23,840 bases of DNA from an uncultured Pseudorhodoferax sp. (lineage in GTDB: Bacteria > Pseudomonadota > Gammaproteobacteria > Burkholderiales > Burkholderiaceae): positions 1 to 23,840 of the forward strand of contig CAJYRH010000456.1 in NCBI GenBank assembly GCA_913776795.1, given 5' to 3'. Under the pieces are notes generated by a model. It made no database searches, was not told the origin of the DNA, and worked only from the letters and a program-made list of their open reading frames with translations. A program made the position numbers and the translations under genes. Within the stretch, counting starts at the first letter, position 1. Each line of letters opens with the position of its first letter. This document shows, piece after piece, positions 15,747-23,840 of this stretch.

Positions 15747-17822
15747 ATGCAGCGCACACCACGTCCACTGTTGCTCGGGCTCGCGCTCTCCGGCTCGCTC
15801 TCCTGGGCCCAGGACAGCCACCTGCCGGAAGTGCAGGTGCAGGGGCCGCGCGATGCGGCCATCGGAACGGCCGACAGCGCCAGCGAGGGAGCAGCCGAGA
15901 AGGCGTCGTTCCAGGCGCGTCCCAAGCTGCGCCCGGGCGACATCGTGGAGGCGGTGCCGGGCGTGGTGGCCACCCAGCATTCCGGCGATGGCAAGGCCAA
16001 CCAGTACTTCCTGCGCGGCTTCAACCTGGACCACGGCACCGACTTCGCCGTCAGCGTGGACGGCATGCCGGTGAACATGCCCAGCCACGGCCACGGCCAG
16101 GGCTTCGCCGACCTGAACTTCCTGATTCCGGACCTGGTCTCCGGCGTGCGCTACCGCAAGGGGCCGTACTTCGCCGACGGTGGCGACTTCTCGCTGGCCG
16201 GCACGGCGACGCTGGACTACGTGAGCGCGCTGGACGCGCCGTTCGCCGAGCTGACGCTGGGTTCGAACAACTTTCGGCGCCTGCTGGCCGCCGGCTCGCG
16301 CACGGTGCAGGACCAGACCTGGCTGGGCGCCATCGAACTGGAAGGCAACAACGGGCCCTGGGATGTGCCCGAGCGGCTGCGCAAGGCCAACGCCGTGGTG
16401 CGCTTCTCGCAAGGCACGCCGTCCCGAGGCTTCAGCGTGACCGGCATGGCCTACCAGAGCCGCTGGAATGCCACCGACCAGATCCCCGAGCGCCTGGTCA
16501 GCAGCGGGGAGCTGTCGCGCTTCGGTTCGCTGAACCCGACCGATGGCGGCAAGACCCGGCGGTTGAGCCTGTCGGGCAAGTGGTTCGACCAGAGCGCCGC
16601 GGGCAGGACGGAGGTCAGCGCCTACGCCATCGACTACCGCTTCGACCTGTTCTCGGACTTCACCTACTACCTGAACAACCCGGAGCAAGGTGACCAGTTC
16701 GAGCAGACGGACCGCCGGCGCGTGTTCGGCCTGCAGGCATCGCGCAGCATGGCCAACCAGCTGGGTGGATTCGATGGCGTGGCCACCTTCGGTGCCCAGT
16801 GGCGCGGCGACCGCATCGCCGAAGTCGGGCTGTACAACACGGCGGCGCGCGAGCGCCTGTCCACCGTCCGCAACGACAGGGTGTCCCAGGACCTGGTGTC
16901 GGTCCACGCGCAACAGCTGGTCTACTTCACCGAGCGCTGGCGCGGCTATGTGGGACTGCGCGGAGACCTGCTGCGCTACGACGTGCAGGGCCGCGAGGCG
17001 GCCTTCGGTGCCGGCAACAGTGGCCGCGGCCGCGACACCCAGCTGAGCCCCAAGGCCGGCGTGGCGTTCACCGTGGCGCCGGCACACGAGCTGTACCTCA
17101 ACGCCGGCATCGGGTTCCACAGCAACGATGTGCGCGGCGCGACGATCTCTGTCGATCCGCAAAGCGGCCTGCCGGCCGACCGTGTGCCGGCGCTGGTCAA
17201 GGGCCGCGGCGAGGAGATCGGCTGGCGCTTCAAGCCGAACGAAGACCTGGTCGCCACGGTGGCGCTGTGGCAACTGCGGCTCGACTCCGAGCTGGTCTAT
17301 GTCGGCGACGCCGGCTCCACCGAGCCCGGCCGCGCCAGCAGCCGGCGCGGCATCGAGACCACCGTGCGCTGGAAGCTCGACCCGCGCTGGCGCCTGGAAG
17401 GCGACGCTGCGCTGTCGCGCGCCCGCTTTCGCGGCGAAGCTCCGCCAGGTGAAGGCAACTTCATCGACAACGCCGTCGAACGCGTGCTTGCGGCTGGCGT
17501 GACCTACACCCGAGGCCCCTGGACCGCTTCGCTGCGTCTGAGGTACCTGGGTCCGCGGGCGCTGGACACGGTCGATGCGGTGCGGTCGCGGTCGAGCACG
17601 CTCGTCAACGCCGGCGCACGGTACGCGGTGGACAAGCACCTGACCCTCGGCCTGGACGTGTTCAACCTGGCAGGCCGGCGGGGCAACGACATCGAGTACC
17701 TCTACGCCTCCTGCACGGCGGGCGAGGTGGCCCGGGGCGACTGCGGCGGCGGCATCGAAGGCCGGCATCTGCACCCCATGGAGCCGCGCAGTGCGCGTGT
17801 CAGTGCACGCTGGACGTTCTGA
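15747..17822 (+). CDS. TonB-dependent outer-membrane receptor, ligand unknown
   Basis: A 691-residue outer-membrane active transporter. MQRTPRPLLLGLALSGSLSWAQ is a signal peptide. The plug domain follows (about 50-170): KLRPGDIVEAVPGVVATQHSG, NQYFLRGFNLDHGTDFAVSVDG and the His/Gly-rich loop SHGHGQG at 113-119, then ADLNFLIPDLVSGVRYRKGPYFADGGDFSLAG. The remainder is a 22-strand-type barrel ending in ARVSARWTF with terminal Phe, the signature for BAM insertion. No obvious Ton box other than LPEVQV near the mature N-terminus was recognised. The family is widespread but, to my knowledge, has no assigned ligand; siderophore, cobalamin or metal chelates are all possible. ATG 15747 is preferred to ATG 15711 because the signal peptide starts there and AGGT lies eight bases upstream. 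Confidence 0.9.
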   Translation: MQRTPRPLLLGLALSGSLSWAQDSHLPEVQVQGPRDAAIGTADSASEGAAEKASFQARPKLRPGDIVEAVPGVVATQHSGDGKANQYFLRGFNLDHGTDFAVSVDGMPVNMPSHGHGQGFADLNFLIPDLVSGVRYRKGPYFADGGDFSLAGTATLDYVSALDAPFAELTLGSNNFRRLLAAGSRTVQDQTWLGAIELEGNNGPWDVPERLRKANAVVRFSQGTPSRGFSVTGMAYQSRWNATDQIPERLVSSGELSRFGSLNPTDGGKTRRLSLSGKWFDQSAAGRTEVSAYAIDYRFDLFSDFTYYLNNPEQGDQFEQTDRRRVFGLQASRSMANQLGGFDGVATFGAQWRGDRIAEVGLYNTAARERLSTVRNDRVSQDLVSVHAQQLVYFTERWRGYVGLRGDLLRYDVQGREAAFGAGNSGRGRDTQLSPKAGVAFTVAPAHELYLNAGIGFHSNDVRGATISVDPQSGLPADRVPALVKGRGEEIGWRFKPNEDLVATVALWQLRLDSELVYVGDAGSTEPGRASSRRGIETTVRWKLDPRWRLEGDAALSRARFRGEAPPGEGNFIDNAVERVLAAGVTYTRGPWTASLRLRYLGPRALDTVDAVRSRSSTLVNAGARYAVDKHLTLGLDVFNLAGRRGNDIEYLYASCTAGEVARGDCGGGIEGRHLHPMEPRSARVSARWTF

Positions 17823-17865
17823 CCGGCCCGACGGTGCGGCCGGAGCCCTGCGTCGGCGACCCGTC

Positions 17866-17882
17866 GGCCGCGTTGCGCGGCC
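17866..17882. terminator. Hairpin between convergent genes
   Basis: GGCCGCG-TTG-CGCGGCC forms a perfect 7-bp GC stem with a three-base loop in the 69-bp gap between the converging TonB-receptor and Bug genes. There is no T-tract on either side, so it could be a weak bidirectional terminator or an RNA 3'-end stabiliser. Confidence 0.4.
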
Positions 17883-17891
17883 TCGTCGGCC

Positions 17892-18872
17892 TTATTGCGG
17901 CACCAGCCCGGAAGCCTTGACCAGCTCGGCGTGCAGCCGGCTTTCTTCCGCGATGGTCCTGGCGAACTGCTCGGGCGTGGTCGGCGCCACGTCCATGCCC
18001 GCCTCGCGCAGCTGGGCCTTGACCTCGTCGCTGGCCAGGATGGCGTGGATCTGCCGGTTCAGCTGGTCGATCAGCGGGCGCGGCGTGCGGGCCGGGGCCA
18101 GCATGCCGATCCAGGTCTGGAACACCATGTTGTCGATGCCGGCTTCGCGCATGGTGGGCACGTCGGCGATGAGGGGCGAACGCTGCTCGCTCATGATGGC
18201 CAGCGCCGTGAGCTTGCCGGCCTTGATGTGGGGCAGGGCCTCGGGCAGGGGCGCGAACAGCATGTCCACGTTGCCGCCCAGCAGGTCGTTGATGGCCAGC
18301 GCCCCGCCCTTGTAGGGGATGTGCACCATGCGCACCTTCATGCGCGTCTCGAACATCAGCGCGGCCAGGTGCTGCGGGCTGCCGTCGCCGGACGAGGCGT
18401 AGTTCACGGCTTCGGGCCTGGCCCGTGCCGCGGCCAGCACCGCGCCGGCGTTGGCGAACTTCTGCCGGTCCTTGACCACCAGCACCATGGACTGGTTGGC
18501 CAGCTTGGTGATGGGCGCGAAATCGGCCTCGGCGTCGTAGGGCATCTCCTTGAAGATGTGCTTGTTGGTCGTCAGGAACGAGGCCGGCGAGGCCATCAGC
18601 GTGTAGCCGTCGGGCGCGGCCTTGGCCACCAGCGGCAGGCCGATGCGGCCCGAGGCCCCGGCCCGGTTGTCCACCACGAAGGGCTGGCCGGTTTGCGCGG
18701 CCAGCTTCTGGCCCACCAGGCGGGCGATCATGTCCACGCCACCGCCGGCCGGCAGCGCCACCATGAGCTTGACGGGGTGGTCGGGGTACTTGCCCTGGGC
18801 GGCGGCCGGCAGGGCGGTGGCCAGCATGCCAAGCAGGCAGGCCAGCAGGGGAAGGCGGCGTGGGATGGTCAT
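17892..18872 (-). CDS. Bug/TctC-type tripartite tricarboxylate transporter binding protein (second copy type)
   Basis: A 326-residue periplasmic binding protein with signal peptide MTIPRRLPLLACLLGMLATALPAAA-Q (cleavage near residue 25). Bug landmarks are KLMVALPAGGGVDMIARLVGQKLA, VDNRAGASGRIG, ASSGDGSPQHLAALMF, MVHIPYKGGALAINDLLGGNVDMLFAPLPEALPHIKAGKL and SPLIADVPTMREAG. It is clearly diverged from the Bug protein at 10486-11484 and so probably binds another ligand. The ATG at 18872 has GGAG about eight bases upstream; the frame extends to 18923 without a signal sequence. No TctA/TctB genes are adjacent. A candidate promoter (18904-18932) and a palindrome (18953-18971) precede it. Confidence 0.93.
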   Translation of the reverse strand: MTIPRRLPLLACLLGMLATALPAAAQGKYPDHPVKLMVALPAGGGVDMIARLVGQKLAAQTGQPFVVDNRAGASGRIGLPLVAKAAPDGYTLMASPASFLTTNKHIFKEMPYDAEADFAPITKLANQSMVLVVKDRQKFANAGAVLAAARARPEAVNYASSGDGSPQHLAALMFETRMKVRMVHIPYKGGALAINDLLGGNVDMLFAPLPEALPHIKAGKLTALAIMSEQRSPLIADVPTMREAGIDNMVFQTWIGMLAPARTPRPLIDQLNRQIHAILASDEVKAQLREAGMDVAPTTPEQFARTIAEESRLHAELVKASGLVPQ

Positions 18873-18903
18873 GGCGGCAACTCCAGGGGTGGGGAATGGG
18901 CGC

Positions 18904-18932
18904 ATCCTAGGATTCGCCTGCATTGCCGTCCA
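18904..18932 (-). promoter_or_regulatory. Candidate sigma-70 promoter of the second Bug gene
   Basis: On the minus strand TGGACG (18932-18927; 4 of 6 to TTGACA) and TAGGAT (18909-18904; 4 of 6 to TATAAT) are separated by exactly 17 bp, with the -10 element 31 bp before the start codon. Motif matching alone supports it. Confidence 0.35.
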
Positions 18933-18952
18933 TCACAGCATCAGCAACGTTG

Positions 18953-18971
18953 CATGCGAAAAATTCGCATG
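18953..18971. repeat. Perfect inverted repeat upstream of the second Bug gene
   Basis: CATGCGAA-AAA-TTCGCATG has 8-bp perfect arms with a three-base AT centre, in otherwise GC-rich DNA. It lies 20 bp upstream of the candidate -35 element of the Bug gene, a position typical of an activator site, and 22 bp after the end of the oxidoreductase gene, where it could be a hairpin; no U-tract follows it, which favours a protein-binding site. Confidence 0.5.
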
Positions 18972-18993
18972 GTTCCCGATGTCCGCCAGGGTG

Positions 18994-20037
18994 TCAGTCC
19001 GTCGCCACCTGCAGCACCAGCTTGCCGAAGTTGCCGCCCGCGAACAGCTTGTTGAGCGTCTCGGGGAACTGGTCCAGGCCCTGCACCACGTCCTCCCTGC
19101 TCTGCATGCGGCCGTCCTTCAGGTAGCCGGCCAGTTCGGCGATGGCCTGCGGGAAACGGTCGGCGTAGTCGAACACCACCATGCCCTCCATGCGCGCGCG
19201 GTTCACGAGCAGGCTCAGGTAGTTGCGCGGCCCGGCGCCCGGCATGCTGTTCGCGTTGTTGTACTGGCTGATGGCACCGCAGACGATCACGCGGGCCTTG
19301 CGCGCGAGCCTGGCCAGAACCTGGTCGAGGATATCGCCGCCCACGTTGTCGAAGTACACGTCCACACCGTTCGGGCAGTGCTGCTTGAGGCCCTCGCGCA
19401 CGGCCCCGGGGCCGGCCTTGTAGTCGATGCAGGCGTCGAAGCCGAGCTCGCGCACCACCCAGTCGCACTTGGCCTGGCCGCCAGCGATGCCGACCGCGCG
19501 GCAGCCCTTGATCTTCGCGAGCTGGCCCACGGTCTGGCCCACGGCACCGGCGGCGGCCGAGACCACCACGGTCTGGTCGGGCTGCGGCTGGCCGATGTCC
19601 AGCAGGCCGAAGTAGCCCGTCATGCCAGGCATGCCCAGCACGTTGAGCCATTGCCCGACCGTGCCCAGGCGCAGGTCGATCTTCACGAGGCCGGCGCGCT
19701 GGATGGCGTCCTGCGGCAGCAGCGCGTATTCCTGCACGCCCAGCGTGCCGTAGACCATGTCGCCGGCCACGAAGGCCGGGTTCTGCGAGGCGACGACGCG
19801 GCCCACGCCACCTGCGCGCATCACCTCGCCGATGGCCACCGGCGGGATGTAGCTGCGGGCGTCGTTGAGCCAGCCGCGCATAGCCGGGTCCAGCGAGAGC
19901 GACAGGGCCTTGACCAGCACGCCGCCTGCAGCCGGCTCGGCCACCGGCTCGGCGGTGAAGTTCCAGTGCTCCCGCGTCGCGGTGGTCTCGGGGCGTCTGG
20001 CCAGGCGGACCTGGTGGTTGACGAGGGTCTCGGTCAT
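18994..20037 (-). CDS. NADP-dependent MDR oxidoreductase (leukotriene B4 dehydrogenase / CurA-like)
   Basis: A 347-residue zinc-independent medium-chain dehydrogenase/reductase of the prostaglandin reductase/alkenal reductase group, which reduces carbon-carbon double bonds of enones with NADPH. The N-terminus MTETLVNHQVRLARRP is characteristic, as are LSLDPAMRGWLND, GYFGLLDIGQPQPDQTVVVSAAAGAVGQTVGQLAKIKG (nucleotide-binding AxxGxxG), CDWVVRELGFDACIDYKAG and VDVYFDNVGGDILDQVL. The ATG at 20037 has GGAGA seven bases upstream; an earlier in-frame start at 20058 is unlikely. It follows the LacI-family gene by 43 bp and may share its transcript. Its substrate is not evident, and it could be unrelated to the sugar-acid genes upstream. 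Confidence 0.93.
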   Translation of the reverse strand: MTETLVNHQVRLARRPETTATREHWNFTAEPVAEPAAGGVLVKALSLSLDPAMRGWLNDARSYIPPVAIGEVMRAGGVGRVVASQNPAFVAGDMVYGTLGVQEYALLPQDAIQRAGLVKIDLRLGTVGQWLNVLGMPGMTGYFGLLDIGQPQPDQTVVVSAAAGAVGQTVGQLAKIKGCRAVGIAGGQAKCDWVVRELGFDACIDYKAGPGAVREGLKQHCPNGVDVYFDNVGGDILDQVLARLARKARVIVCGAISQYNNANSMPGAGPRNYLSLLVNRARMEGMVVFDYADRFPQAIAELAGYLKDGRMQSREDVVQGLDQFPETLNKLFAGGNFGKLVLQVATD

Positions 20038-20080
20038 GCGCTTGTCTCCGTTGTGCAATGGCGCGGCATGCTAGCGCGGC

Positions 20081-21094
20081 TCAGCCCGGCGCGGACGATC
20101 CTCGCACCACCAGCTGTCCCGCGAGCAACAGCCGCCGCGCCGGCCCCGCGTGGCCCTGCAGCCGCTCGATCAGGCAGCGCGCCGCCCCCTCGCCGATGGC
20201 ATCGGTGGGCTGGGCGATGCAGGTCAGCCCCGGGCCGATCAGCGGGGCCCAGTCCGGATCGTCGAAGCCGGCGAACCCCAGATCGGTGCCGAACTGCCAG
20301 CCGAGCTGGCGCACCGCGCGGGCCACGCGCAGCGTGACCACGGCGTTGCCCGCCACCACGGCCGGGCGGCGCCGCTTGCCGGCGCGCTGGCGCAGCGACA
20401 CCAATGCTGCCACCAGCGCTGCATCTGCGCCTTCGGCGCTTTCGAACACGCTGCCGCCCACGGGGGGCTGCAGGCAGGCGGCGAAGGCAGCCGAGCGCTC
20501 GCGCCGGGTGCTGACGCCGGCCACGGGTTCGGTCACGTACAGCAGCTCCTGCCAGCCGCCGGCCTGCAGGTGGCTGCACAGCTGCGCCATGGCGCCGGCG
20601 TTGTCCAGCGCCACGAAATCGGTCTGCATGCCGGTGTGGCGGCGGTCGATCAGCACCACCGGCTTGCCCTGCGCGGCCACGGCGTCGGGCACGCTGTGGC
20701 CGCGGCCCAGCGTGTTCAGGATGAAACCGTCCACCTGGTAGCCGGCCAGCGCGCCGATGGCCTCGCGCTCGCGGCCGGACTCGTTGCCCAGGTTGAACAG
20801 CATCACGAGGTAGCCGGCCTCGCGGCAGGCCCGCTCGGCGCCGCGCAGCACGGCCACGGAGTAGGGGTTGGCGATGTCCGCCACCACGAGGCCGATCAGG
20901 CGCGAGCGCCCCCGGCTCAGCGCCTGGGCCATGGGACTGGGCGCGTAGCCGAGCTGGTCGATGGCGGCCTGCACGCGCGCGGCGATGTCTGGGCTCAACA
21001 GCCGCTCGCGGTGGTTGAAGAAGCGCGAGACCGTGGCCTTGGAGACGCCGGCTGCGGTGGCCACGTCCGAGATGGTCGGACGGGCTGCGCTCAC
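20081..21094 (-). CDS. LacI-family transcriptional regulator (sugar-acid type)
   Basis: A 337-residue LacI/GalR regulator. The helix-turn-helix and hinge helix lie at residues ~8-60 (ISDVATAAGVSKATVSRFFN, then LGYAPSPMAQALSRGRS), followed by a periplasmic-binding-protein-like effector domain starting LIGLVVADIANPYSVAVLRGAERA. SRFFNHRERLLSPDIAARVQ resembles regulators of ketogluconate catabolism, by recollection rather than alignment. It is encoded 73 bp downstream of the dehydrogenase on the same strand and is likely to repress the kinase-dehydrogenase genes in the absence of a sugar-acid inducer. I saw no clear LacI operator in the short gaps; the true promoter may lie beyond the right edge. 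Confidence 0.92.
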   Translation of the reverse strand: MSAARPTISDVATAAGVSKATVSRFFNHRERLLSPDIAARVQAAIDQLGYAPSPMAQALSRGRSRLIGLVVADIANPYSVAVLRGAERACREAGYLVMLFNLGNESGREREAIGALAGYQVDGFILNTLGRGHSVPDAVAAQGKPVVLIDRRHTGMQTDFVALDNAGAMAQLCSHLQAGGWQELLYVTEPVAGVSTRRERSAAFAACLQPPVGGSVFESAEGADAALVAALVSLRQRAGKRRRPAVVAGNAVVTLRVARAVRQLGWQFGTDLGFAGFDDPDWAPLIGPGLTCIAQPTDAIGEGAARCLIERLQGHAGPARRLLLAGQLVVRGSSAPG

Positions 21095-21120
21095 CGCAGC
21101 ACCTTCGGGCCTGCGGTCCG

Positions 21121-21135
21121 TCCGGCCGGGCCGGA
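21121..21135. repeat. GC-rich palindrome in the gap before the LacI gene
   Basis: TCCGGCC-G-GGCCGGA is a perfect 7-bp-arm inverted repeat in the 73-bp gap between the dehydrogenase stop and the LacI start. It could be a site for the LacI protein or a hairpin damping transcription into the regulator gene, but at this GC content chance is possible. Confidence 0.3.
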
Positions 21136-21167
21136 GCGCGCTTGCGGGGGGCGGCCCGGCGCGGCGC

Positions 21168-22199
21168 TCATGCTGCAGCGGTGTCGTATGGTGCCGTGGG
21201 TTGCTCGCCGGCCAGCACCTGCAGCAGGTTGGTCACCGCCAGCGCCGCCATGGCGTGGCGCGTCTCGGCCGTGGCCGAGCCAATGTGCGGCAGCGGCGTC
21301 ACGCGCGGGTGCGTGCGCAGCGGTGCGTCGGCGGGCAACGGCTCCTTGGCGAACACGTCCAGCCCGGCCGCGCGCAGCGGGCCGTGGTCCAGCGCATGCA
21401 GCAGCGCGGCCTCGTCCACGGTGGCGCCGCGCCCGCCGTTGACGAAGATGCTGCCGGGCTTCATCTGCGCGAACACACCAGCGTTCAGCATGCCGCGCGT
21501 GGCTGCCGACAGCGGCAGCATGGCCACCACGAAGTCGGCGCGTGGCAGCAACTCGGCCAACGGCGTGTGCCGTGCCTTGCCTGCCAGCTCCGGCGCCTGC
21601 GCTGCCAGGTCGACCGGCCGGCGCGCGTGGTAGAGCACCTGCATGTTGAATCCCAGTGCCGCCCGCCGCGCGATTGCCTGGCCGATGCGACCGAAGCCCA
21701 GCAGGCCGAGGGTCTTGTGGTGCACGTCCCAGCCATACAGGTCCTCGCCCACGCTCCTCGTCCAGCGGCCTTCGCGGACCAGGTTCGCCAGCTCGACCAT
21801 GCGCCGGCTGGTGGCCATGAGCAGGCCGAACACGGTGTCGGCCACCGTCTCGTCGAGCACGCCCGGCGTGTGGCACAGCACGATGCCGCGGCGCTGCAGT
21901 TCGGCCAGCGGGTAGTTGTCCACGCCGACCGAGACGCTGGAGACCACGCGCAGGCGCGGCGCCTTGTCCAGCAAGGCCGGCGTGATGGGGTAGCTCGCGC
22001 CGACCAGACCGTCGGCCTGCGGCAGCGCGGCCTCGAACGCGGCAGGGTCGGCCTTGGGGTTGGTGACGGTGACCTCGTGCACGGCCTGCAGCCGCGCGAG
22101 CTGGTCGGGCGGAAGTGCGCCGAACACGACGACGTGCCGGCGCGTTGCCTCGGTGGCGCCTGCGGTGCGGTCGCCCGGTGGCGGCAGGGGGGCATTCAC
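21168..22199 (-). CDS. D-2-hydroxyacid dehydrogenase (2-ketogluconate / 2-keto-6-phosphogluconate reductase type)
   Basis: A 343-residue D-isomer-specific 2-hydroxyacid dehydrogenase. The nucleotide-binding motif is LGFGRIG (168-173 core), and strand 2 ends in YHARRP without an acidic residue, which favours NADP(H). The catalytic set is Arg257 (NGGRGATVDE), Glu286 (DVFAKEP) and His305 (LPHIGSAT). The group includes GhrB and KguD, which reduce hydroxypyruvate/2-ketogluconate or 2-keto-6-phosphogluconate. I choose the GTG at 22199, whose GTGA overlaps the kinase stop, giving translational coupling; the frame upstream lies inside the kinase gene. With the kinase it would convert 2-ketogluconate to 6-phosphogluconate, an inference from pairing. 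Confidence 0.92.
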   Translation of the reverse strand: MNAPLPPPGDRTAGATEATRRHVVVFGALPPDQLARLQAVHEVTVTNPKADPAAFEAALPQADGLVGASYPITPALLDKAPRLRVVSSVSVGVDNYPLAELQRRGIVLCHTPGVLDETVADTVFGLLMATSRRMVELANLVREGRWTRSVGEDLYGWDVHHKTLGLLGFGRIGQAIARRAALGFNMQVLYHARRPVDLAAQAPELAGKARHTPLAELLPRADFVVAMLPLSAATRGMLNAGVFAQMKPGSIFVNGGRGATVDEAALLHALDHGPLRAAGLDVFAKEPLPADAPLRTHPRVTPLPHIGSATAETRHAMAALAVTNLLQVLAGEQPTAPYDTAAA

Positions 22200-23149
22200 A
22201 GCGCCGTCTCCGCGAGTTGCGCGCGTGTGGGCAGGCCCTCGGTGTCGCCGATCACCTGCACGCAGCGCGCGCCGATCCAGGCGCCGCGCTGCACGGCCTG
22301 CGGCACCGTCCTGCCTTCCAGCAGCGCGCTGACCACACCGGCCGCGAAGCCGTCGCCGGCGCCCACGGTGTCCACGACCTTGTCCACGGCCACGGCCGGC
22401 ACGCGGCCGGTGCCGGCCACGTCGCTGTCGTAGTAGGCGCCATCCTTGCCGAGCTTGACCACCACCAGCCTGGCACCTTGGGCGCGGTAGAACGCTGCCA
22501 CGCGCTCGGGCGCGGTCTCGCCCGTCAGGATCTCGCCCTCCTCGATGCCCGGCAGCACCCAGTCGGCGCGGGCAGCCAGGCCGTTGATGGCCTGCACCAT
22601 GGCCTCGCGGCCTGGCCACAACGTGGGACGCAGGTTGGTGTCGAACGAGATGGTGCGGCCGGCGGCGCGCGCGATCTCCATGCTGCGCACGGCGGTGGGC
22701 AGCGTGGTGGCCGAGATGGCCGCGAAGACGCCCGTGGCATGCAGGTGGCGCGCGCTGCGCAGCCACGCCTCGTCGATGTCGGCCGGGGTCATCTGGCTGG
22801 CGGCCGACCCCTTGCGGTGGTATTCGACCGGCGGGTCGCTGCCGTCCGTCACGCGGCCCTTGAACTGGAATCCCGTCCTCTGCGCCGCGTCGCAGACCAC
22901 ATGGCCGCAGTCGATGCCTTCGGCCTGCATGCTGCGCAGCAGGTAGCGGCCCATGCTGTCGGTGCCCAGGCGGCTGGCCCATCCGACCTTGAAGCCCAGG
23001 CGCGCCAGGCCGATGGCGAAGTTGGTCTCGGCGCCGGCCGTGCGCTTGAGGAAGCCGGTGCAGTCCTCCAGCGGGCCGGGCTGGTCGGCGACCAGCAGCA
23101 TCATGGCTTCGCCGAACACGGCGACGTCGAAGGTGGGTGCGTCGTTCAT
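22196..23149 (-). CDS. PfkB-family sugar-acid kinase (2-keto-3-deoxygluconate or 2-ketogluconate kinase)
   Basis: A 317-residue ribokinase/PfkB kinase. FGEAMMLLV opens the fold; KRTAGAETNFAIGLARLGFKVGWASRLGTDSMGRYL is the first PfkB signature; VEYHRKGSAAS is the sugar-acid lid segment seen in KdgK and KguK; DTVGAGDGFAAGVVSALL (from 260) is the second signature with catalytic base Asp266. Length is normal. The overlap with a KguD-like dehydrogenase favours 2-ketogluconate as substrate; an annotation as KdgK is equally common for such sequences. It sits 58 bp downstream of the ABC ATPase gene on the same strand and is probably in one operon with it. Confidence 0.92.
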   Translation of the reverse strand: MNDAPTFDVAVFGEAMMLLVADQPGPLEDCTGFLKRTAGAETNFAIGLARLGFKVGWASRLGTDSMGRYLLRSMQAEGIDCGHVVCDAAQRTGFQFKGRVTDGSDPPVEYHRKGSAASQMTPADIDEAWLRSARHLHATGVFAAISATTLPTAVRSMEIARAAGRTISFDTNLRPTLWPGREAMVQAINGLAARADWVLPGIEEGEILTGETAPERVAAFYRAQGARLVVVKLGKDGAYYDSDVAGTGRVPAVAVDKVVDTVGAGDGFAAGVVSALLEGRTVPQAVQRGAWIGARCVQVIGDTEGLPTRAQLAETAL

Positions 23150-23207
23150 CAGGAAACTCCAGCCTTGCGGCCTGCGTTGCGGGCGCCTGCCCGGGGCTGG
23201 CCGGTGC

Positions 23208-23840
<633 letters not shown>

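Noticed and set aside
15732..17774. 680-codon minus-strand open frame
   Set aside because: Antisense to the TonB receptor; biased composition and no recognisable domain.

Overview
The window is about two-thirds GC, almost wholly coding, and reads as a chromosomal segment of a betaproteobacterium of the order Burkholderiales, most likely family Comamonadaceae. The reasons are inference from gene content: two orphan Bug/TctC-type periplasmic binding proteins, the kynBUA gene order, the strongly GC-biased third codon positions and the many CoA-pathway genes. No rRNA, tRNA, insertion sequence, phage gene or CRISPR array was seen.

Layout. (1) 1-2388, minus strand: a large DyP-type haem peroxidase that runs off the left edge, with an extra ~200-residue N-terminal domain and a C-terminal extension. 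(2) 2605-5435, plus strand: kynB-kynU-kynA, the complete route from tryptophan to anthranilate; kynU carries a 32-residue in-frame insertion. (3) 5475-12239, minus strand: a tight cluster reading tetR, Bug binding protein, thiolase-like enzyme, acyl-CoA ligase, two short-chain dehydrogenases and an RraA/aldolase-like protein, with four-base overlaps at several junctions and an imperfect 38-bp inverted repeat just upstream of tetR. This is the best candidate here for an undescribed system: a self-regulated uptake and CoA-dependent degradation module for an unknown carboxylic acid. Two of its enzymes (the thiolase and the RraA-like protein) lack a residue normally expected in their families.

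(4) 12384-15360: a lipoprotein alpha/beta hydrolase, a nitroreductase, a six-helix ion-channel-like protein and thioredoxin 2 (TrxC). (5) 15361-15746: non-coding, then a TonB-dependent outer-membrane receptor (15747-17822) of unknown ligand. (6) 17892-18872: a second orphan Bug protein, preceded by a candidate promoter and a perfect 8-bp-arm palindrome.

(7) 18994-23840, all minus strand: ABC-transporter ATPase of the polar amino-acid type (cut by the right edge), a KDG/2-ketogluconate-type sugar-acid kinase, an overlapping D-2-hydroxyacid dehydrogenase, a LacI-family regulator and an NADP-dependent oxidoreductase. Kinase, dehydrogenase and LacI regulator together resemble a 2-ketogluconate (kgu) set, but the neighbouring amino-acid-type ABC ATPase leaves an amino sugar acid such as D-glucosaminate as an alternative substrate.
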